Assembly (NCBI RefSeq): GCF_000321225.1
Contig: NW_004450287.1
Coordinates: 2,768,282 to 2,832,281, forward strand
Length of the DNA: 64,000 nt
DNA from: Odobenus rosmarus divergens
Lineage: Eukaryota > Chordata > Mammalia > Carnivora > Odobenidae
Direction of reading: 5' to 3'
Positions 58,970 through 64,000 of the stretch are shown one piece after another. The translations under genes and the position numbers were made by a program. Numbering within the stretch: the stretch's first letter is position 1; each line of letters opens with the position of its first letter. Under the pieces are notes generated by a model that did not search any database, was not told the DNA's origin, and saw only the letters and a program-made list of their open reading frames with translations.

Positions 58970-59740
58970 ATTTTCATTGCAAAGCAGTAAGTGCTGTGAG
59001 AAACAAAGTAAATTAGATTTTGTTCTTACTAAGATAAAAACTTAGTTGATAATACTAAACATAATGTAAATAAAAGTAAAGTTTAAACAAGTCTTGAAGG
59101 ATACAAAGGGGAGGAAGAATCTAAGTGTAGCCAAGAATCAGGAATCCTAGAGGAAATGGCATTTGGCATAGATCTTGAAGGATAGATAAGATACTGACAT
59201 ATAGTATTATACGGAAGAATCCCTCAGAGGGGTTAATGTATGGAAGGAGGAAAGTGTAGGGCAAATTTCAGAAACCAGCAGATCAGGATTTCTTGATTGC
59301 ATGTGCTTAGAAGGAAAATATGTGGCAGAAAATGATGGAAAGGTAGGTTGGGTTCAGATGCTGGATAGTGTTGAATTCTATTTTAAGTAATTTGGACCTT
59401 TTTCTGGCACCACTGAGTTCCTGTGGAAGGATTTTGGTGGGGAGTTGACAATTGATCTGTTTTGAGAATGTCATTGGAGGAAACCTGAAGGGAGGATTTA
59501 ACTGGGGAAAATAATATGACTTAAGGGGAATTTTGAGAGTGCCCAATCCCCTTATTTAATACATGATAAAAGAGGCTCATATCAGTTGATAGCACAAGAA
59601 ATTACAGAATCCAGGTCTCTGAATTTTTAACCCGAGGAACCTTTTCTCTAAATCTAGAATTAAGAAACCGTAGCAAGCTATTGAATAGTCTAAGTGGGAA
59701 GAGATGATAGCATGAACTGGGGTAGTTTATTTATAAGAAT
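58970..59740 (-). mobile_element. L2 LINE 3' region, minus strand
   Basis: 'GATCTTGAAGGATAGATAAG', 'GGATAGTGTTGAATTCTATT', 'TTAAGTAATTTGGACCTTTT' and 'GAGTTCCTGTGGAAGGATTT' match the L2 internal 3' segment. The reversed terminus is not conserved at its left edge. Confidence 0.6.
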
Positions 59741-59964
59741 AAACTGACACATGACAGGGTAAGTAATTACTTACCCATCATATCAGGACATATCAGGAAT
59801 TATCCCTCATAAAATTATATCTGATCTTTGTTTCTTTGAACTTTATTTTACGCTTCATCTAAGTAAACTGTGGCAGGAGGGAGACAAGATTCATTGTTTG
59901 GCATCAGCAGCAAATTTTGCCCTGAAAGCAGCTTTGAAATACACTATCAAGAATTCTCTATCTG

Positions 59965-60350
59965 TAATGTTCATTTATTCAAAAATAGTGATTGAGTTCT
60001 TCCTGTGATGAGGCTCTATACTGTACCTACAGATACAAAGGTGATTAAAAAAAAGGATGCAGACCTCACATTTGTGGAACTGGTTGATTAGTGTGGAAGC
60101 CAATTTTTTTTAAAGATTTTATTTATTCATTTGAGAGAGAGAGACAGAGCATGAGTTGGGGGAGAGAGCAGAGGGAGAGGGAGAAGCAGACTCCCTGCTG
60201 AGTCAGGAGCCAGACATGGGGCTCAATCCTAGGACCCTGGGACCACGACCTGAGCTGAAGGCAGACACTTAACCATCTGAGCCACCCAGGTGCCTTAGTG
60301 TGGAAGCCAATTATCAATCAGTTCACAAAATGTAATTTTTTAATCATAAA
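59965..60350 (-). mobile_element. L2 LINE 3' end, minus strand, split by a SINE
   Basis: 'TTCATTTATTCAAAAATAGT', 'GAGTTCTTCCTGTGATGAGG', 'ACTGTACCTACAGATACAAA' and 'TTGTGGAACTGGTTGATTAG' are the reversed L2 terminus. The copy resumes after the SINE with 'ATCAATCAGTTCACAAAATG'. Confidence 0.8.
60106..60294 (-). mobile_element. CAN-type SINE, minus strand, inside L2
   Basis: Perfect 18-bp target-site duplication TTAGTGTGGAAGCCAATT at 60088-60105 and 60295-60312. Near-complete body. Confidence 0.97.
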
Positions 60351-60762
60351 TATTGATAAGTAATGTGAAGGAAACTCTCATTGTACTAGGTGAGTGTGAA
60401 GTGGAGAAAGGTATTCATCTTTATAATTAGTGTATAAAAAATTAACATGTATAGTGTTTGAGAATCTAATTTCAGTGTTTTTTGAAATAATATAAGCAGT
60501 ATCACACTAAGAATTTAAACTAAATACTGATCCAAATCAGTGAAGTTTGTGATTAAATCTTGTTCTAATATAATTTACTGAAATCTGAATATAAGGGTCA
60601 TAATTTTCCTGGTCTTTAATTCATTTGGATTTTCATTTATTCATTTGAATTTTATGTGAACTGAAAATCTTAGCCAATTTAATTCTAAATGATATTTGAA
60701 AAATACTACTTTCTAAACTTTACTAGAATCATCTGGTCTATGTAATTGCTACCTTATTTTTG
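60351..60762. other. Unassigned AT-rich sequence
   Basis: Nothing recognised. Confidence 0.4.
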
Positions 60763-60772
60763 TAGAATTTTA

Positions 60773-60994
60773 GTTTTTATTTATTTTTTATTTTTATTTT
60801 TTTTTAAAGATTTTATTTATTTATTTGACAGAGAGAGACACAGCGAGAGAGAGAACACAAGCAAGGGAAGTGGGAGAGGGAGAAGCAGGCCTCCCGTGGA
60901 GCAGGGAGCCTGATGTGGGGCTAGATCCCAGGACCCTAGGACCGTGACCTGAGCCGAAGGCAGACGCTTAACGACTGAGCCACCCAGGAGCCCC
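60773..60994 (-). mobile_element. CAN-type SINE, minus strand
   Basis: Long TTTTTATTTATTTTTTATTT-type tail, then consensus-like body and reversed head. Target-site duplication TAGAATTTTA (60763-60772 and 60995-61004). Confidence 0.95.
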
Positions 60995-61039
60995 TAGAAT
61001 TTTATTATCATAGAAATTATTCTTAGTCTAACAGGGAAT

Positions 61040-61040
<1 letters not shown>

Positions 61041-61070
<30 letters not shown>

Positions 61071-61258
61071 TAAAGATTTTATTTATTTATTTGACAGAGG
61101 GAGACACAGTGAGAGAGGGAACACAAGCAGGGGGAGCGAGAGGGAGAAGCAGGCTTCCCGCGGAGCAGGGAGCCTGATGCAGAACTCGATCCCAGGACCC
61201 TGGGATCATGACCTGAGCCGAAGGCAAACGCTTAGTGACTGAGCCTCCCAGGAGCCCC
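61041..61258 (-). mobile_element. CAN-type SINE, minus strand, with (TTTA)n tail
   Basis: Perfect 14-bp target-site duplication TCTAACAGGGAATT (61027-61040 and 61259-61272). Expanded (TTTA) tail at 61041-61070. Same orientation and only about 45 bp from the previous SINE. Confidence 0.97.
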
Positions 61259-61275
61259 TCTAACAGGGAATTAAA

Positions 61276-61294
61276 AACAACAACAACAACAACA
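61276..61294. repeat. (AAC)6 microsatellite
   Basis: AACAACAACAACAACAACA directly right of the SINE's duplication. Confidence 0.85.
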
Positions 61295-61639
61295 TAATTT
61301 CTCTTAACCCTGAAGCAAAATATTTTGTATTATATGCAAGATCTGTGGATCCTTGGAATATGCATCTCTTGGTCTCCTCTTATATTTGGGTTGATTGATC
61401 TCCTTTGCTGGCTTCTTTTTCTCTAACTGCTACCTAAATCTGTTTTCCAAGGCTTGATCTCAGCTCCTCCTCATGCAAATGCCTTCTTGTGTAACCTCAT
61501 TCATTCCTGCAGGGTGATTATCATCAGTAATACAACTCAGTGACCTCATCTTCAGAACATAGTGATTAGGTGATTAGACATCTCTAGCTGATTTCCCCCC
61601 AGACATCTCATGATGAAGAATTTGGTTCTGACGTTAGAT
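61295..61639. other. Unassigned sequence
   Basis: No feature recognised before the MIR. Confidence 0.4.
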
Positions 61640-62715
61640 AATTACGTTTGAACCCTTTTTTCACAGCTTACCAATTGTGTATCATTTGAAGACATTACTT
61701 AAAATTAACTTGTGTTTTGGTTTCCTTATCTCTAAAATGGTAGAATAATGAAATATGCGTCATAGGGTTTGTTTTGAGGCTTAAATAAGGTACTATATAA
61801 AAGTGCCTGAGAAGAAATGAACAGAGGGTTCTCCAAAGAAAACATAAAGATGGCCAACAGACACTTGAAAAGATGCGCAACGTCACTCATTATCAGGGAA
61901 ATGCAAATCAAAACTACAATGAGATATCATCTCCTACCTGTCAGAATAATTAAAAAACAAAAGAAACAAGTGTTGGCAGGGATGTGGAGAGAAAGGAACC
62001 CTCTTGCACTGTTGGTAGGAATGCAGCCACTGTGGAAGACATTTGGAGGTTCCTCAAAACGTTGAAAATAGAACTACCTTATGATTCAGTAATCCCACTA
62101 CTGGGTATTTATCCCCAAAATACAAAACCACTATTTCAAAGGGATACATGCACCCATTTGTTTATTTCAGCATTCTTTACAGTAATCAAATTATGGTAGC
62201 AGCCCAAGTGTCTATCAATAGATGAATGGATAAAAAAGATGTAGTATATATGTAGAATGAAATATTATTCAGCCATAAAAAGAATGAAATCTTGCCATTT
62301 GCAATGACATTGATGGAGCTAGAGAGTATTATGCTAAGTGATATAAGTCAGAGAAAGACAGATACCATATGATTTCACTCATATGTGGAATTTAAGAAAC
62401 AAAACAGATGAACAAGGGAGGGGGGAAGAGGGAGGCAAACCAAGAAACAGACTCTAACTATAGAGAACAAACTGATGGTTACCAGAGGGGAAGCAGGTGT
62501 GGGGGGGATGGGTGAAATAGGCGATGGTTATTAAGAAGTGTAGTTGTCATTATGAGCACTGGGTGATGTATGGAATTGTTGAATCACTATATTATACACC
62601 TTAAACCAATATGACACTGTATATTAATTACCCTGGAATTAAAATGTAAAAAAAATGCACCTTGTACAAAAAAAAAAGTGCCTGAGACACTATTGTAAAT
62701 GTTCTATGTGTTTAT
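61640..62715 (+). mobile_element. MIR SINE, plus strand, split by an L1
   Basis: 'CTTACCAATTGTGTATCATT', 'TTGGTTTCCTTATCTCTAAA', ATGGTAGAATAATG and 'GTTTTGAGGCTTAAATAAGG' follow the MIR consensus to 61812. The terminal 'GTGCCTGAGACACTATTGTA' resumes at about 62678 beyond the L1. Confidence 0.8.
61813..62673 (+). mobile_element. 5'-truncated L1 (ORF2 end and 3'UTR), plus strand, inside MIR
   Basis: Perfect 14-bp target-site duplication AAAAGTGCCTGAGA (61799-61812 and 62674-62687). The element starts within the ORF2 C-terminus: '[20 protein letters not shown]' at 61817, with an in-frame run to 62065. It then frameshifts into '[20 protein letters not shown]', and a 3'UTR ends 'TATACACCTTAAACCAATAT'. 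Inactive. The 62- to 82-codon frames here are ORF2 remnants, and the minus-strand frame at 61695-61886 is antisense. Confidence 0.93.
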
Positions 62716-63302
62716 GAAAGGAGTTGCATTTCCAAACTGCAGAGATGGTGAATTAATTATTATATCAACTTTTTATTTGATTTATTAGATTCCTACATAT
62801 TCTTCCTTTCTCTCTGTAAATAACTTTATATCTGGTTATGGATGCTATTAATTGTTCCACTGAAGGTCAAGGCAGTACTACATCATTTATCATTTAATGT
62901 GCTTCTCAGATATTTTAAGACAAGGTGGTAAATTTAGTACTTAAATTTAAATCTAAATGCTAAATATAGATAGCATAAAAAAAATAGAGATCTAGCTAGC
63001 CTCAAATATGAGGCCGATCTTCACAGAGCAGCATGTGAATAGTTGTGAGCAGAGCTGATTTTGTGGGCCTCCTGGCCTCTGGGTTAATAAATGAGAGGTG
63101 GAATCCAGAAATTTAGCTCCTATCAGTAAAAGAGCATTAGAAGTGGTTTTCAAATAATGTATTTAAGTGTTTGAAAACAGAGATTAAGGTCTGGCACCCT
63201 ATTCATAAGATATGGCTGAAAAAAACTGTCTCTAAGTTCATCTTGGGGTTATGCTGATCTCTAAGAACCCAAAGTATCTTACACACTGGGAGTAACCCAT
63301 AT
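62716..63302. other. Unassigned sequence
   Basis: No repeat or gene recognised between the MIR and the terminal L1 sequences. Confidence 0.4.
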
Positions 63303-63305
63303 TCT

Positions 63306-63425
63306 TTTTTTTTATTGAAGTATAATTAACATACAATGTTATATTAGTTTCAGGTGTACAACACATTTATGTAACAATTGTATACATAGTGCTCACCATG
63401 GTAAGTGTAGTCACCATCTGAAAGG
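63306..63425 (-). mobile_element. L1 3' end fragment (L1MA-like), minus strand
   Basis: T-run, 'ATTGAAGTATAATTAACATA', 'TATTAGTTTCAGGTGTACAA' and 'ATACATAGTGCTCACCATGG' are a reversed L1 terminus. Confidence 0.82.
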
Positions 63426-64000
63426 GTCAGCTACAGGCATTGTTAAAAGAGCTAGACATTCCCCCGGTTTCAGGTCTTTTCTGATTTGTTTAGAGTATAT
63501 TTTCTGGGGATGTTGTTACCCTGTTAGCATTTTGTTCTCTCATTCATCTATTCTCCTCTGGACAAAATGACAAGACGAAAAAATCACCTCAATAAAAAGA
63601 ACGAGAGGCAGTACTGACTGCCAGGGACCTACTCAGTACAGACATTAGTACGATGTTGGACCTAGAGTTCAGAATGATGATTTTAAAGATACTAGCTGGG
63701 TTTGAAAAAAGCATGGAAGTTATTAGAGAAACCCTTTCTGGAGAAATAAAAGAACTAAAATCTGACCAAGTTGAAATCAAAAAGGCTATTAATGAGGTGC
63801 AACCAAAAATGGGGGCTGTAACTGCTAGGATAAATGAGGCAGAAGAGAAAATCAGCAATATAGAAGACCAAATGATGGACAATAAAGAAGCTGAGAATAA
63901 GAGAGATAAACAACTACTGGATCACGAGGGTAGAATTTGAGAGATAAGTGATACCATAAGATGAAACAACATTAGAATAATTGGGGATCCCAGAAGAAGA
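63426..64000 (+). mobile_element. Younger L1, 5'UTR end and ORF1 start, plus strand, cut by window edge
   Basis: About 140 bp of 5'UTR precede an ORF1 start at 63568 ('MTRRKNHLNKKNERQ'), which stops after a one-base frameshift. The frame is regained at about 63610-63650 and carries the ORF1 coiled-coil region: 'MLDLEFRMMILKILAGFEKS' at 63653, then 'GEIKELKSDQVEIKKAINEV' and 'RINEAEEKISNIEDQ'. It stops again at 63938-63940, where an arginine-containing 'EGRLRE'-like stretch is expected ('EGRI*'). Another in-frame stop follows at about 63961. ORF1p is the RNA-binding trimeric chaperone of L1; this copy cannot make it. The element continues past the window, so the state of ORF2 is unseen. Confidence 0.9.

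Noticed and set aside
63589..63882. Minus-strand 97-codon frame at the right edge
   Set aside because: Antisense shadow of L1 ORF1.

Overview
This window looks like nuclear DNA from a carnivoran mammal, most likely an arctoid caniform (the bear, seal or mustelid side). Two kinds of sequence support this. First, at least 27 copies of a tRNA-Lys-derived CAN-type SINE are present, each with the head GGCGCCTGGGTGGCTCAGT and a CT-rich, AAATAAATAAA tail. Second, there are L1 copies whose 3' ends read 'ATGATGTAATG...GATTAACATAACA', a form I associate with arctoid L1s. The sequence is AT-rich, intron-like or intergenic. I see no exon of a host gene that I can defend, no functional RNA gene, and no prokaryotic or viral-type gene system.

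The protein-coding traces are retrocopies of cellular mRNAs plus LINE fragments. An HMGN2 processed pseudogene lies on the minus strand at about 1570-2663, frameshifted but with most of its long 3'UTR. A PAGE-family (GAGE/PAGE/XAGE cancer-testis group) retrocopy lies on the minus strand at 11119-11640. It is flanked by a target-site duplication, keeps AATAAA and a poly(A) tract, and has an open 126-codon frame that appears to have lost the family's usual stop. A diverged, GC-rich RPS15 pseudogene lies on the plus strand at about 36611-37030.

Layout: 1-12.5 kb holds the HMGN2 and PAGE retrocopies, four SINEs and L2/LTR relics. 12.5-20 kb holds an L1 nested in an L2, a cluster of near-perfect palindromes, an LTR relic and a 1.56-kb truncated L1 with ORF2 remnants. 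21.4-24.7 kb is one long, ancient minus-strand L1 broken by a SINE. 25-36 kb is LINE debris and SINEs, including an L1 with a 5' inversion at 35684-36002. 36.5-48.8 kb holds the RPS15 pseudogene, a SINE pair, an ancient L1, a MIR, a Tigger-like DNA transposon split by a SINE, and two MaLR-like relics. 49-63 kb is mostly ancient L2 and L1 (all the L2 copies there on the minus strand) with younger SINEs inside. The right edge (63.4-64.0 kb) enters the 5' part of a younger L1, including a broken ORF1.

The genes do not work together as a pathway; the window is a layered record of retrotransposition. I found no convincing undescribed system. The items most worth checking are the open PAGE-like retrocopy, the palindromes (two of them 63 bp apart), the inverted L1 and the SINE pairs. 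Repeat family names come from recognising consensus features by eye, not from a database search.
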